From NCBI GenBank assembly GCA_948144175.1, contig CANXME010000875.1, positions 744,001 to 808,000 on the forward strand: DNA of 64,000 nucleotides. Direction: 5' to 3'. The stretch's first letter is position 1. The number at the start of each line of letters is the position of its first letter. This stretch comes from Closterium sp. NIES-65 (Eukaryota; Streptophyta; Zygnematophyceae; Desmidiales; Closteriaceae). Both the position numbers and the translations under genes were made by a program. The notes beneath the pieces were generated by a model. That model was not told the DNA's origin. It saw only the letters and a list, made by a program, of their open reading frames with translations, and made no database searches. Shown here piece after piece: positions 33,901 through 47,185 of the stretch.

Positions 33901-34587
33901 CATGACTACAGGCTATCACTCTAAAAACCCAAGTCTTGACCACCCGCAGCCAGACGATGACTCTACCATGTCAAGAGAGGGGGTTAGCGGGCAATGCTTT
34001 GTGGGGTTCTTTTGTAGAGCACCATGGGGCCGGAATGCGCAGCCTGCCGAGTATGCTCCAGAACATCGGCAAAGATTGTCACAGTGTGGAGGTAAGCATG
34101 TATTTCACACATTCATCTCGCATCACATCCCCATGTCTATTAACCGGTGCTTTAACACACGACATCTCTTGACTGACAGGTCCACACGACGTTGGCCCTG
34201 CCCCCTGGCGATGACTTTGAGGCGCATTACGCCCGTGCTGCTCTGACCTACCATGATGCACCTTGCTTCTCATACGTGGCCATCCTCGGGGAGGAAGATG
34301 GTCACATGGGCGCCCGCATTCTCACGACGTGGTATGCACAGCTTCTGCTACTCTTCCATGTGGACATTGTGCAGGACGGACGAGTCGTGAAGAAACCATT
34401 TGCTTACGTGCGGTATTATGACGTTGGTGACGTCGACGGTTTGACGTCATGCACTCTGTTGCGTGAGGCGCAACGGGAGGTGAAGTTTCAAGTGGTAGAG
34501 GCAAAGTCTATCATTCACACACTACATATTGTCCGTTCCTTTGATCGTCGGTCCTTGTCGTTCATCAATAGGTTTGGTGCTGTCTAG
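30947..34587 (+). CDS. Plavaka-like transposase (CACTA superfamily), ten exons, complete
   Basis: Exons 30947-31522, 31646-31774, 31877-32142, 32221-32485, 32670-32833, 32921-33038, 33215-33357, 33482-33776, 33912-34091, 34180-34587; total 2544 nt, 847 residues, all phases consistent, GT-AG throughout. An N-terminal zinc finger (CRHCGKKY with a His/Cys pair downstream) is followed by an acidic linker. The Plavaka core comes next: PLILSSDETT near residue 250, RAWPVYLTFANLP, CSICYVEK near 367 and SPDVLHVILIGIW near 438. The end reads YVAILGEEDG and INRFGAV, then TAG. Such enzymes cut and paste terminal-inverted-repeat elements. No disabling change is seen. The pairing with the second gene supports every splice call. 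No terminal inverted repeats were found by eye, so the element borders are unknown. Confidence 0.8.
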
Positions 34588-35354
34588 AAAGACTTTGTAC
34601 TACTATTAACGCTTTGCTTTATACGAATGGTGGACCAACTACCTATACGAATGTGCAATTGTTATACGGACTTTAGTGGGGCAGCGCGACAAGTGGGGCA
34701 GCGCTACTGGCACGGAACTATGCGGTGGTCCCAAAAAACACGGTCCTGAAACAAGACCTGCTCTGTAACCATGTCAAGAGACTGAGCAAGAATAAATGAA
34801 CTATGATCAATGTGGGTACAAGTACTAACCCTAATTAGGTTGAACCCCTTATGAGCTACCCCACTACACCCTACATAATATAAGCATCATAACATTCTGG
34901 CAACGGTGAGAGGGGGTTTAGTCGACTAAACGTCATCAACTCATGGCTCCGCCATAAAAATGTGCAACGCAATGCCTTCTGAAGGGCATAGCGGCACAGG
35001 GGATTGACACATGCAGCAGTGACTACAACTGATGAGACGGCCCCTGCTAAAGAGCAGCGGAGCCGGAAGAAAGCGAAGAAGAAGGTGGTAGCAAGAACTA
35101 CTAGGAGCAGGGCCTCAGATTCAGTTGTAGCGACCCTGGGCCCGTAGGGCATGGCTCAAAAATGCGTGTCCTCTACAGTGCAGAGCCCCTAGGGGGACCC
35201 TGATTTCTCAGGGCAAGCCAGAGCTAAACCCTAGAAACTCAAGGCATTTTTTGTTGCATGATGTATTGGAAGCACAATAATTGCCACAGTTTGTTCGTCT
35301 GGTAGAGTACTACTACTTACATTACAAACCCCCTAAACTACAACTACAACCAGA
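34588..35354. other. Region without a supported gene
   Basis: No coding frame recognised. It includes two copies of GTGGGGCAGCGC near 34677-34706 and probably the 3' end of the transposon carrying the Plavaka-like gene. Confidence 0.4.
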
Positions 35355-36187
35355 TTAGTAGTTTTCCACATCCAAGCTAGAGATGCTGCTGCTGCTACTG
35401 CTGCTGCTACTCTCATCGTCTGAATCGTGGTCGTCGGGCACCTTCTCCCAACCCTTGGCCTGTTGTTGCTGCTGCTGCGGCTGCTGCTGCAGCTGCTTGT
35501 GCTGCTGGTGATCTTTCTTGTGGGTGGGTCGGCGCTTTTTGCTACTCCTCCATATCTTCACCACCTCCATATTTTCGCTGGTCTTGAGCATTGCCGCTAG
35601 GCCATCGTGGAAGCTGCGCTCTCCACGAGGAGCTCCTTAGAGAACAGGCACTAGAGTCCTGAGCTCCTTATTCGCCATGCGCTTGTCCACACCTGCACCC
35701 AATATCACATGCAGGAGACACGCCAGTTAGTTGACGATAACATGCGCAGGTGATGCGGTTGTTCCGTCCGTCCGTGTCAATTGACGATAACACACTCCTT
35801 GTTCCGTCCATCTATGTCCTTCGGCCAACTGTGAGGCATGAAGAGCTTTGCGCCGTCCAAACTGTCGAGGTCTTTGAACCTCTCCTGCAGGTGGTCCACT
35901 ACCGCAACCGCATAGGAGCTGCAGGTGTTGATGCAAGTCTCCAGGTCGCCTGGCGTTTTGCTGTACCCTTTCAGCAGCTCCTTGTGCTAGTACAAGCTGT
36001 GTTTCCGCGTGCATCCATCACTGGCAACGACTTCCACCTTGACGGTGCGGCTAGACGAGAGACGCTTGTGGAAGGGCGACAGGCGCTTGCTTGTCGACAA
36101 GCTAAACTTTGACCCACAGTCGATGTAGCACTCTTGCATGAAGATGAGTGTGCGGCGGACCAGGGACTGCACGCCTGTGAGGTCAAC
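35355..36187 (-). pseudogene. Unrecognised two-exon remnant, possibly hAT-like C-terminal part
   Basis: Exon A (from 36187, after a CTGCAG acceptor, to about 35780) reads VDLTGVQSLVRRTL, then VVDHLQERFKDLDSLD and LFMPHSWPKD. It contains TAG at 35987-35989 with good continuation (HKELLKGYSK). Exon B (about 35690-35355, after a GTGCAG acceptor) reads MANKELRTLVPVL, TAA at 35637-35639, then GAPRGERSFHDG, a Gln-rich run, DDHDSDDES, a Ser run and a final TAA. The helix-rich RF...LF..WP pattern followed by GERSF vaguely recalls hAT transposase C-termini, but this is weak. The donor of exon A is not clear. The upstream part is cut off by the copia 2 fragment. Confidence 0.35.
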
Positions 36188-36297
36188 CTGCAGGTGGGCG
36201 AAGCATGCAGAATACAGCAAAGAGGATATTGCGATTAGTTTGTTAAAGAAAACACGGGGATCATTACCAGTACCACTGGACCACTCACCTCGCGTCG

Positions 36298-39186
36298 GTG
36301 AAACACAAGGTTGAGGTTGTTGAGCTCTGCCAGGACATCAGCGAGGAAGAAAAGGTACACATGGAACTTCAACGAGGTTACGACGTGGTAGATGGCCCGA
36401 CACTCGCCAATTGCCTCCGTGCAAAAGTCTTTCCGCCAGGAGCACTGCTGCGCCCCGACGGGACGGAGTTACAACACACCACCCCCCACCCATCCACCTA
36501 CACAGTTTGCCCCACAGCCGCACTCTCTCACGCTGCCTATCCCTCTCTGGAGCCAAGCACCAACCGCTACAAGAAACTAGAGAAGGTGTATAGCGATTTC
36601 ATCGTACTCTCCTGCGACGGACTCAACGGCGAAAAGTACACGCTGACCTTCATCAACGCCTACTCGCGCCACGTGTGGGTTGCCAATGTTGACGCTCGCT
36701 CCAAAGCACCGGAGGTGTTCCGTGTCTTCCTCGCGCACGCTCAGCGACAGTCCGGAAGGAAACTGAAGATCTGGCAGAGTGATGGGGCAAAAGAATTTCG
36801 CAGCCATGAACTGGAGAGCGTGCTCACCGAGAAGGGGATCAAGCACGAGATTTCCCTTCCCTACGCTCACCAGCAGCAAGGCGTTGCTGAGCGGGTCAAT
36901 CAAACCCTCATGACTAAAGTCCGCGCCATCATGAACCAGTCCGGCCTACCAAAGAAATTTTGGTCGTACGCCATGAATCACGAAGTGCGCCTGTACAACC
37001 TTCTCTCAACCACCGCCAACAGTGACAGCCTGTCACCCCACATGAAGTGGACCGGTTCAAGAGGAGATCCCTCCATGCTGAGGGTTTGGGGGTGCATGGT
37101 ACAATATCGGCCCACGTCAGCCACAATTGGCAAGTTCGTTCATCATGCGCGTTGGGGAGTTCATCTCGGACTCAGTCACGAACATAAAGGATGGCTCATC
37201 CTTGACATGGACAACCAGGAAATTGTCCCTGCGCGTGACATTCTCTTCTACGAACGACTCACCTTGACGCAGTGGATCGAGGACCAACGCCGTAACCAGG
37301 CTCGCAGCTACGCCAACAGCGGACGCAGCTTCGCGACCCCCGAAGATGAAGCAGTAGCAGCAGTTCTGGACCATAACGACACCGACGAACATCCCAACAT
37401 ACCCCCTCGCCCGCGCAACGACGATGACAGCGATGCAGACCCCGCGCCAGGACCATCACGACACCAAACAGAACCAAGCACCGCCGCACCCGGCTACGAG
37501 AGCGGAGATGACGACGTGATTGAAGTCCTCACCACTGAAGACACTGCCAACGTGTCAGGTCTCCAACTTCTTGGCCTGCACACATCCGTCTCTACGCTCG
37601 CGCGGACCGTGGAACCTAAGAACCCCCGCCAGGCCCTAACCGGCCCTCACGCCAAGTAGTGGCGTGCTACAATGGATGCGGAAATAAAAGCACTAGAATC
37701 GCGCGACACTTGGGTCCTCGTCGATCGTGCAGCAGTGAAGGAGAGGAGGGTGCTCAGCGGAAAATGGGTCTTCCGTCTTAAAACTAACGCTGACGGTACC
37801 ATTGCGCGCTTCAAAGCACGATGGGTCGTACGCGGGTACGACCAGCGTCACGGCATAGACTTCGACCAAACCTTAGCTCCCGTCAGCCGCCACACCTCAG
37901 TCCGGATTCTACTCGCTATTGCTGCCGCAAAGCACCTACCACTGCGACAGATCGACGTGAAGAACGCGTTTCTATACTCGTTGGTGGATGCCACCATCTT
38001 TGTGGAACAGCCGCACACCTACGGAGAAGGTGACCCCAGGGTCTGCCAACTGAAGAAGTCATTCTACGGAATCAAACAGGCGCCACGACTCTGGCAGCAA
38101 CACCTGCACAAGATCCTCCTCGAAATCGGCGTCAAACAACTCCCACACGACCCGGGAATGTATCGCCTCCACTTCAGCAGCGACTACATCCTCCTGATAG
38201 TCTACGTCGACGACCTGCTGTACACGGGGACCTGCAACAAACTCCTTGACCAGTTTCAGGAGAACCTGGCGCAACGCGTGGATATCACCATTAACCTTGA
38301 AGTAAAGCAGTTTTTGGGGTTAAACATCACTTACGCGCCAGAGGCAATTCATCTGTTAGCCTCCAGGTACGCAGAGCAGCTGGGGGAACGCTTCAACATT
38401 TCACCCGCACCACTCTCAACCCCCTACCGAAGCCCGAGCACCACCTACAAATCGGACAACAAACCTCTGTCGCCCGCAGGACTCCAAATGTACCAGCAGA
38501 AGTTGGGGTGCCTGCTGTTCGCCTCTGTCACCTGCCGACCCGACCTTGCCTACATTGCTAGCCAACTGGCGCAGTACTCTCGCAAGCCAGTAACTGAGAA
38601 CCAGCTCGACCTGGAGCGCGCCCTACAGTACTTTATCTCCACACCTGACATCGGACTCTCCTACTCCACGCTGACGACAACCTCCTTCAACCTCAACGGC
38701 TACGTGGATGCAGACCACGCAGCTGATCCTGCAAATCGACGGTCCCGAACCGGCTTCGTTTTCCGCCTGGAACCAACTGGACCAGTCTCCTGGAACTCCC
38801 AGAAGCAGGAGCCGGTTGCCCTGTCATCATCTGAAGCAAAATATATCGCCGCGAGAGCAGCAGTCCGCGAAGGTCTGTACCTGCAGGAGCTGCTGCAGGA
38901 GGCGAAAATTCCAACCTCGCCTACCTTTCGTCTCCACTGCGACAACCAGAGCGCCATCAAAATCGCAAACAAACCAGGATTCGTGAACCGCACGAAGCAC
39001 ATCGCGCTTCGATATTTTTTCGTCAATGACGAAATCGACCAAGTCAAAGTGGACCTCGCTTACTGCCCAACCACCGAGATGGCAGCAGATTTCCTCACCA
39101 AGCGCCTACCATGTCAGCAGTACAAGCACTGCTCTGACCTCACCGGAGTAGTCAAACGAGTCAACTCCACCCGCACTCAGGAATGA
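36298..39186 (+). pseudogene. copia 2 integrase, RT and RNase H
   Basis: Clear homology starts near 36570 (SDFIVLSCDGLNGEKYTLTF). Integrase has QSDGAKEF and HQQQGVAERVNQ. RT has GKWVFRLKTN, ARWVVRGYDQRHG, IDVKNAFLYS, FYGIKQAPRLW and VYVDDLLYTG. RNase H has GYVDADHAADP, SSSEAKYIAA, LHCDNQSAIKIA and AADFLTKRL, ending TGA 39184-39186. A single TAG at 37657-37659 interrupts the frame between PHAK and WRATMDAEIKAL, the RT entry; the two halves are in register. The first 90 codons from 36298 do not match a copia domain I know and may be flanking sequence. Confidence 0.85.
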
Positions 39187-39193
39187 AGGGGAG
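36298..39193 (+). mobile_element. Ty1/copia element 2, 5' truncated
   Basis: Integrase, RT and RNase H are present in one frame, followed by the purine tract AAGGGGAG and an LTR start TGTTACGATG at 39194. No gag, zinc knuckle, protease or 5' LTR is seen upstream, so the left part is missing. The 3' LTR is probably broken by the solo LTR that follows. Confidence 0.8.
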
Positions 39194-39371
39194 TGTTACG
39201 ATGTGAAGTTTTATGAGAAGGCATTCCTGTATGCTGCAGGAGCCGACTCTACCGAGTACGAAGTTGAGGAGTCAGAAAGACCCTGATTCTTCAGGGCAAT
39301 GGGGTTATGTCAACCCTGAAATCAGGGTAATCAGGATATCTTACCGTGATATCAAAGGCCCTGACTAGGAG

Positions 39372-40415
39372 TGATCGTAGCTTTGCGTAGTTCATAAGCG
39401 CTTGCGCATTAACGGGAGAAATACAAAAGAGTTTCCACTAGCAAAGCCGAACATTACAGAATGATTGAACAAGCAATGACAACAATGACTACATCAGCCA
39501 CCTAGCAACCCTGCAGCTAGCGTGGTCGACCGCCAACACAGCTTGGTTGAGCGCCTACCAGCGTTGCGTAGAGGAGCCGCGCCAGCACTACTGAAAGGCG
39601 GCCTGCATATTCTGCAGGTCGACGGCATGCCAATGCTGCAAAAGAGCGTCTGTCCAGCGTTGCACCTGTAGATGGCCGCAGTGCGCACGCTCGCATGTGC
39701 GCACAGACGAGTGGCCCGACTAGCATCGTTGGGCATCCGTCGCCTGTTGTCTGCGCCTAATGAGCCACATCGACCCGGGCTACCAGCTCGAAGTCGCCTT
39801 CGCCATCGGGACCTCGACGACGTTCGCGTGCCCCCGCAAAACTCGTCGAGCATGTTACCCGGTCGACCTGGAAACCACCAGGTGCTCTGGTCGACCACCA
39901 AGTGCCTCCGGTCGACCACCGGGTCCCTCTGGTCGACCACCATGTCCCTCTAGTCGAACACCATGTGCCCCTGGTCGACCACAGCTCCCGTCGAGCTACC
40001 CCCTGGTCGACTGAGCCCTTTCGTCTACTAGAAGTATCAGCTCATGTCGTCGAGCTCCCCTCGTCGACCGCTGCTCACTTGTCAGGTCGACGGACTGCTT
40101 AGAGAGCGCTGGTTGAACTGCTTGTAGACGGACTGCTCCGTCGAGCTACCGATCGAGCTGCAGGTCGACGGACTGCTCCGTCGACCTCCCGGTCGAACTG
40201 CCCCTCCTGGGACGGACCGCTTTGCCCCTCCTGGTCGACGGCCCACCTGTCACCCAGACCAGTCAGTTGCAGCAATCGAGCTCCCTGGTTGATAGCAACA
40301 CCACAGCGGTCCCCTGTAGCTCGACGAAGCCTGTTGAGCGACTCTCCCGTACATCCGACCAAGTCGTCGGCGTTCCCCAAGCGAGGGCGGGGCCAACACT
40401 TCATTCCCGTTAACA
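39372..40415 (-). repeat. Solo LTR of the copia 1 family, reverse orientation
   Basis: Read on the minus strand it begins TGTTAACGGGAATGAAGTGT at 40415 and follows the copia 1 LTR through its GTCGAC repeats (39840-39990) to TGACTACATCAG-type sequence near 39490. It is considerably diverged. The right border is firm. The left border at 39372 is a guess from a TG...CA end; no matching target duplication was found. Confidence 0.75.
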
Positions 40416-43400
40416 TGGTTGATGTGGATGTGCGTGAAACCAAGACCCTATATTGTGTCCCAGTTTCTGATAGATAGGACCTTCTTAGGATGGATCTATT
40501 CAAAACTAGAATCTATATAGACCTGTAGGCTGTATTAGTTTATTCGCAGTAGATGTAGTGAAGACAGTGCAACAACTTCACAACACCGTCATCTCAAACA
40601 GGTCCAGTCCAAACTTCTGCCTCATAAGACGATGAATTTCCAATTATCCGTTTCGTATGACACAAAATAAAAATAATGGAATGTACACGCGTCATAATAT
40701 AAAAACTCTAAATTTGTGAGTAAAGATAACGCATGATCTGCATCTTGGATGGCAAACGAAAATACACAATGTATTCCAACAACAAAAATCCTAACACGAA
40801 TTCGGTTCTGCACATATTTTATTAAACATATTTTACAAAACAATTACTCCTATAAAATAACATTTAACATCGCTGCTGTACAAGCCCCACATTGCGCGAA
40901 ACAGTTCCTACTATTCCGAGGTGTAGAATGTCGAACCAGGAGATCGCACGGTTCCAAGCCATCTCACCCCGTCCTGGTTCGCAGAGGCTAGGATTGGCTG
41001 GCTGAACAAAGCTACGTCCTAGTTACTACGAACTGAACAGAGCCTGGCTGCACTCGAGCCTCGAAAGCAGCGCGAAAGTTACTGCAGAGAAACTACACAT
41101 ACCACAAATCTACCACCAACCCACCTTGCACAAAAGGTGACTTTTTAAAACATACGACCAACGCTTCTCATTTTTTAGATGAACGATAGCCTGGAACATA
41201 CAGAACAGGTGTATAGGTTCCCGTTATGAACTCTTAAGGAACACCGTTGTGTAGATCTTAAAGCCGCGCATCGTTTGAGACTATCAGTGTCAACAGCAGG
41301 CAAGAAATTGATGGACATTGGCTGAGTTAAAGCTCTCCGCCATGGCCATGGCTGGGTCGGAGTGATGCGATGTTGATCCATGCCTAGTGGTAACTACTAC
41401 TAATGAGGAATGGAGAGGAAGCCAAGCTCATGGAGGAAAAACAGTGGCAGGGGTTGCTAGTTGAGAGTTTCTAGTAACCAAGATTGCTCCGCAATTCCTG
41501 CGTGGCTGCGGGGCCAACATCGCTGACGAATTGTGACTTCCTTTCCATTCAGCCGTGGTAGTGGGATCTCGACAAATGCGAATGCCTCGTCAAGTTACAC
41601 TGCTCTCGCAAATTTCCAAGGTGACACAAGTTTCGATGGTGGCGTGGCATGCCAGCAGGGCGCATCGAGCCACCGAAATATTGCCAGGTCTGCGAGTCAG
41701 ACGAATCAGGAGAGCGGCTGACCCTGTTTGACGAACACCGACCTCTTCATTCGCTCTTGCAATAACGGGACGAAGCGAAACCCTAATGACCACTACAGCG
41801 ATAAGAAATTCTTTCAGCGTACAAAGAGCTAACACATGGGAACGGGCTTACTATGGCACTAGCGACCAGCAACCTGGCGGCAAAGCGAACTAGCTCCTCA
41901 GCCCGCAGTCTAGCCGCTCATCCCGCGACCTACCTTGTCGCAACCTAGAATCGTGAAGTGGTTTAACGATAAGGTAGAGTTGACAGTTCAGAATTCCATC
42001 GTGCGAACTTGGAGTTTACTAGACACTACCGCAACATTCCTACTCGTTATGGGATGTCAGAACGTGGTCCAAGATCCGATATTTAAAGGTTACATCACTC
42101 TCGCACCTTCTCCACCTCCCCATCCCTATTCTCCTCTCGCACAATCCCCCCTGTGCGACGAAGCTGCCGTCGCGAGAAGCATGAATGCGCAGAGCAGGAG
42201 GGATTAGACAGAGAAACGGCACATACGTTTTTCTCCCGCCGTCCTCCCGCAGTTGCTCTCCCCAACGAAGTGATCCTCTTATGGCCATGATTCCTTCCTC
42301 TGCCCTTCTTCCGTAACTGCCCTCTAACGTAATTTCGAAGGGTAATCGCAGAACGAGGTGGATTGGTTCTTCCTGGCAACTTCTTCAAAAGGGCGGACGA
42401 AAGGAGACGCGGGCTTCAAGCAAAAGCGACCGAAGGCGATGTCGATGGTGAGGCGACCGAGTGTAACTAGCAAGGCGCATTGCGCCTTGACATGAACACG
42501 GACACTGACACTTTTGACATTGTCCCCCTCGTTCATTTCCCCTCCAGCTTGCCCCCGCCTCTCGCTCTCGATGTGCTCTTGCACATTCGCCTGCGATTTG
42601 CCCTCCGCGCTTGCATCATGTCACAACGGCTGTCACTTGCCGCGCCTCTTGCAAATGCTCCGAATCACCCTTCGACGCCCTCCCCGCCCCCCGCGCCTCC
42701 GCGCCTTCCTCGTCGAGGCGCAATGCGACTTTCTGCCTCCCCGCATGTAAGATCTGCCACGGCGGCGCGACGCACATGCACAAATTTAGCGTTGGTGTAA
42801 CTTCTCCTCAAGTTTCCCCACTCCCCCACCCTCCCCTTTCCCTTCCCCTCCCCCCCATAAAACCCTATTTTCCTTTCCCCCTCCGCCTCGCACTTCCCCC
42901 TTGCCATGCTGGTGTGTGTCTGCAGTGGCGTGGCAAATGTATGGTGGCCAGGAGCCAAGGACTCGCTGCGGCAGCACAGCAGCAGCAGCAGCAGGCGAAG
43001 CGGCGGTGGGTGCTGGCGTGGGAGCTCAGGAGTGGTGCAGCTCAAAGGAGTGATGGTGCAGTGCAGCGACTGGAGCTGACAAGAGGCCAGCGAAGCGAAG
43101 GTTGGGGGTAGATGGACGGGAAGAAAGGAGCAGACAGGAGCAAGTGGAGAGAGGGGGCAGGGGCACGAGCTGGCGGAGCTGGGCACGAGCTGGCGGAGCT
43201 GGGCACGAGCTGGCGGAGCTGGGCGATAGTGAGGTTTCGTCCTGTGAGCACGATGCACTGCTGGTCAGCGGGGGGGACGGGCTACGTGGTGGAATGGAAG
43301 GGGCAAGAAGAAGCAGGTGGCGGAAGGAAGAGGAAAGCTGCTGCTGCTGCCCACCTGCTGGTGCCCCTTCCTCTGCAGCCCAAGCTGTATCGGCGCAGGA

Positions 43401-46074
43401 GGGAGCGCAGAAAGCCATGGGAAGGATGTATGCTACACACTACTACCCTCCCATAACGCCACTGTCAAGTGCTTGTGAGGTGCGACCGTAGTCTCCCTTT
43501 TGATCTTCTCTTCCCCCCCCACCCCCCCCCTCTTCTCCACTCTCCACAAATTCATTCCAGAAGGTCAGGGAGCCACACCAACGCCCATGATGCACATCGT
43601 CAGCGCTTGCGCAATCCCCCACCAGGCCGGCGCCTGCAACCCCCCCCACTTTTCCTTTCCCCCTCCGTGTTACGCTTGTGCCTTTCCATGCCGGTGCCTA
43701 TCTGCAGTAGCGTGGCAGATGCATGGCGGCCAGGAGCCAAGCGTGGCGGCAGATGCATGGCGGCCAGGAGCCAAGCCCAGACATCGGCGGAATCCAGGAC
43801 TCGTCGATCGAGGCAGCAGCAGCAGCAAAAGAACGCGGGCGCCGGGTGCATGCAGGTCGATGTTGATGTGCCGGTGTCTATCTGCAATGACGTGGCATTG
43901 GTATGGCAACCTGGAGCGAAGCCAAGGAATCGGAAGGATGGGAGAGGTGGGACTGCCGAGAGAGTTGAGGGAGGGAGGAGGGGGGGAAGGGGGGGTAGGG
44001 CGGGGAGAGTGTAGATGAATGGGGGATAGGGAGATTTAGTTGGTCATGAAAGTGTGAGGGTTGCGAAGCGAGGGGGGATGCGAGTGGGATAGGTGGAGGT
44101 GGGGAGAGGAAGGGGCGGGAAAAGGTGGGAGCGGGAAAAGGTGGGGGCTGGAAAAGGTGGGGGTGGGGAGAGGGAAGGGGTGGTAAACGGTGGGGGAAGG
44201 GAAAGGGAGGGGCAGGGTGGGGTGGGGAGAGGGAAGGGGAGGGGGGAGAGAAGAGTAGGGTAGGGGATGAGTGGTTTATTGGTGATAAATGTGGGCGATA
44301 GAGTGGGGGGTTTGCACGGCGAGAGAGGATATTCAGCAGCTGTACTCTGCTGAGGTCCTGACCCCTTGCACTGCGCCACCCTTCCCCGCCACCCGTCCGT
44401 CCTTGAGCGCACACTGAGCGACCTTGAGCATCACCCCCTCCCGGCCCATTTTCCCCGTGCCCCTCCCCAACTCTCCCTTCCATGCCCTCCCCGCCGTCTT
44501 CCCTCGTCCCCCCTTGCGCAAGATGGTTCTGATGCGACTCTTCCCCACTCCTCCTTCCCCCCTTCCCTCTCCCTCCCCCCTCCCCCCTCGCCAGGTTTGT
44601 GAGGACCGTGAGCCAGCAGTCCGCATGGTGCTGCGCAAGCTGTTTTTGAGACGTCTCCCCCCTCTCCCCTCCCCCGTTTACCCTCCGCGCCTCTCATCCC
44701 CTCGGTGTGCTGCCGGTGTGTTAGGATTGCAAGCTTGCGCAGGACATGGACGAATTGCTGTGCCTGCGGGTGAGCCATGGGATAAGGATGATAGTGGGTT
44801 TGAGACGGGTAAGCGATGGGGGCTTGGGGAGGAGGAAAGAGGGGATTAGGGGAGACAAAGGGTGCCAGCATATTACATGCGCGAGTGGCCCCCACCCCTC
44901 TTCCCCGTCTCTACCCCCCACCCTACCCTTGCCACGAGGAGCCAGCCCCCGAGGAGGCAGTGGGATCCGGTGTCAGCGCACGTCCCCTCTCCCTGACACC
45001 CCTTCCTTATACCTCTTCATGACACCTATCTCAAACCCTCCCATCCCTCTCCCCCCCACCCCCCCACCCCACCCCCCACCCGGTGGAATCCGGTGTGAAG
45101 TGCACATCGCTGTATGCACAGATCACCAACACAAGCCAGCTGCCCTCCCATCATGTGTGAGTGCCAGGCCATGCGTCTACCACCAGCTTAGCTTGGCTGT
45201 GCGCAGCGCAGGGGCGTATGAGCGGCCAGAGGAAGGCACAGCCTGCTTGGGCAAGGGGGGAGCAAGGAGGGGCGTGTGGCCAGGTCAGGAAGGGGCATGA
45301 CCTGCAGCGGGTAGGATGGGTGCAGCAGGCGGGTGGGGTGGGTGCCAGGAGCAGGTACGGTGGACTTCACGGGTCCGTGGGGTGTGGTAAGCCCGGCTGA
45401 AGGCCGGGTGTGTGTGGTGAAGAAAGAGCTCAAGGGTGGTGGAGGTCACTTTTGCCGGAGAGCTGGCTGGCTCTCATGGCTGCGGGACTGAGAGGAAGTC
45501 CCCGAGGGAAATTGCGTGTCGCTCATCCTGCCGCGGCTGATAAGTGGTGTTCCCTGATGCCTGCCGATGCATCACGTTGGTCGCTGATGCCTGCCGAGGC
45601 ATAGCGAGTCCTGGTGAAGCCACCCCTGGGTCCAGTCACCTTTTATCGAACCTGCCTCTATGGAATCAGTCCTGTGCTCTTGGTTGTCACCTGTCTTGAC
45701 ACCACTGCCGTTGGCATTCAACCCATGATCTCTCATCACCCTATGACCATCATACCATCATCTTATCACCCCATCACCCTATCATTCTTTCACCCCTCCA
45801 TCCCATTACCTCATTACCTCTTCACTCCATCACACCATCAACCCATTTCCTTGCGTCTTTACACTCTCCTGCTCCCTACCTTCTTCCCCTACTCCTAAAC
45901 CTACTCACCACCCGCCCCACGTCCACCGCATCATGGCGGGGCGCTACGGTGGGCACCTCACGGCGCCCTAACTCGCGTTCCCTCCCTCGTTGCTTCTTCC
46001 TATACCCACCCCCCTGCACCACTTCCATCCCATCATGCCGGGGCGCTACGGCATGCAGCTCTTTACACTCTCCT

Positions 46075-46188
46075 GCCCTTGCTCATGCTTGTTCCTCCCC
46101 CTGCTCATGCTTGTTCCTCCCCCTGCTCATGCTTGTTCCTGCCCTTGCTCATGCTTGTTCCTCCCCCTGCTCATGCTTGTTCCTCCCC
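46075..46188. repeat. 21-bp minisatellite
   Basis: Five copies of CTGCTCATGCTTGTTCCTCC-type units. Confidence 0.85.
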
Positions 46189-46734
46189 CCATCCTCTGCA
46201 TCCCCCCACCCCCTCCCCCCCCTCCACCACACAAAACTTGTTAGTCTTGTCGCCGTGCTCGCAACTGGCACCACCCTTCTGCCATCTGGATGACCTGCCA
46301 CCCCCTTCCCCCCCCTTCTTGCCCTTCCTTCCCACTTCCCCTTCCTCCCCGCTTCCCCGCGTCCCTCCTCCCATCCCTTGCTCTCCCTGTCGCGCCTCTC
46401 CGTGCCGCCGCCCGCACAAGTGAGCCCAGCAGCATCCGTGCCCGCACAAGTGGGGCGCGCGAGGAAGGGAGGAAAGAAGGGTGATTCAACAGCAGCAGGA
46501 GGGAACACGCATGCTGGCGGCAGTGGTGGCGCAAATGGTGGCATGGGTGTGTCCAGGAGCCGCCTTTTCCCCGCTCCTTGGGTATGTTTTGTGCATGCGC
46601 CACTGCTGTGACTGCCTCCCACGCCATGCCATCTGTCACCACGTGTCTGTAGTCTCCTCAATACCACTTTCTTCTCTGCTTCTCACATTCGTCCCACCAG
46701 GACAGAGCACAGGTGGGGGGCCTTGGGTCAGAAC

Positions 46735-46796
46735 ATGGCGGGAAGCACGAGCGGCAGTTTGATCAATAAGATAATGCGCGCCATGCTTCCCGCCAT
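46735..46796. repeat. Short inverted repeat
   Basis: ATGGCGGGAAGCA at 46735-46747 and its exact complement TGCTTCCCGCCAT at 46784-46796 are separated by 36 bp, so the stretch can form a 13-bp stem. Confidence 0.8.
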
Positions 46797-47185
46797 TTCA
46801 CAAGGGCGGCGGGTGGGAGGGGAGTTGCAGGGGCAGGAAGACAGGGGCACACGGGCATGGATGGAGTGTGCGTGCGCGCACGGCTGGTGGCAGCTGATGT
46901 GATGCCATCACAAAAATGTGTGCGTCTGGAAATCATCTGACCATTTTTTTTTTAAGCAAGCTTCAGAAAATCGTTTGACAATCATCCAGGAATCATCTAC
47001 GAATCGTTTGTATAGCATTCTTGTCCGACCAAACGTTTTGGTGATGTTTTAGTAATGGTTTCGCGGTGTTACCATGGAATGTTTGTTAGATGTTAATTGT
47101 TGAGACAATAATAAGGTGGCTTAAAATCGTGTTTCACAATAAAAAAAGGTTATGGTAAATTGACATAGTTGCTACTTTATTTGCA

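Larger units (their letters stand above)
40416..47185. other. Long region without a supported gene
   Basis: 40416-42000 is mixed, partly AT-rich. 42500-46700 is dominated by strand-biased C/T- or G/A-rich tracts with poly-C and poly-G runs. A 20-bp GGCACGAGCTGGCGGAGCTG repeat (three copies) lies at 43160-43222. Short stretches such as EDREPAVRMVLRKLF (44600-44645) and AQDMDELLCLR next to a donor (44728-44772) look like exon scraps but do not join into a gene I can name. 46900-47185 is AT-richer 3' flank of the second Plavaka-like gene. Confidence 0.4.

Noticed and set aside
34588..35354. Terminal inverted repeats for the first Plavaka-like element
   Set aside because: No convincing match to the sequence upstream of 30152 could be found by eye; borders left undefined.
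44590..46060. Possible gene made of exon-like scraps (EDREPAVRMVLRKLF, AQDMDELLCLR, two MAGRYGG/MPGRYGM stretches)
   Set aside because: Short pieces with plausible splice sites, but they cannot be joined into a frame of known family, and the surrounding DNA is low complexity.
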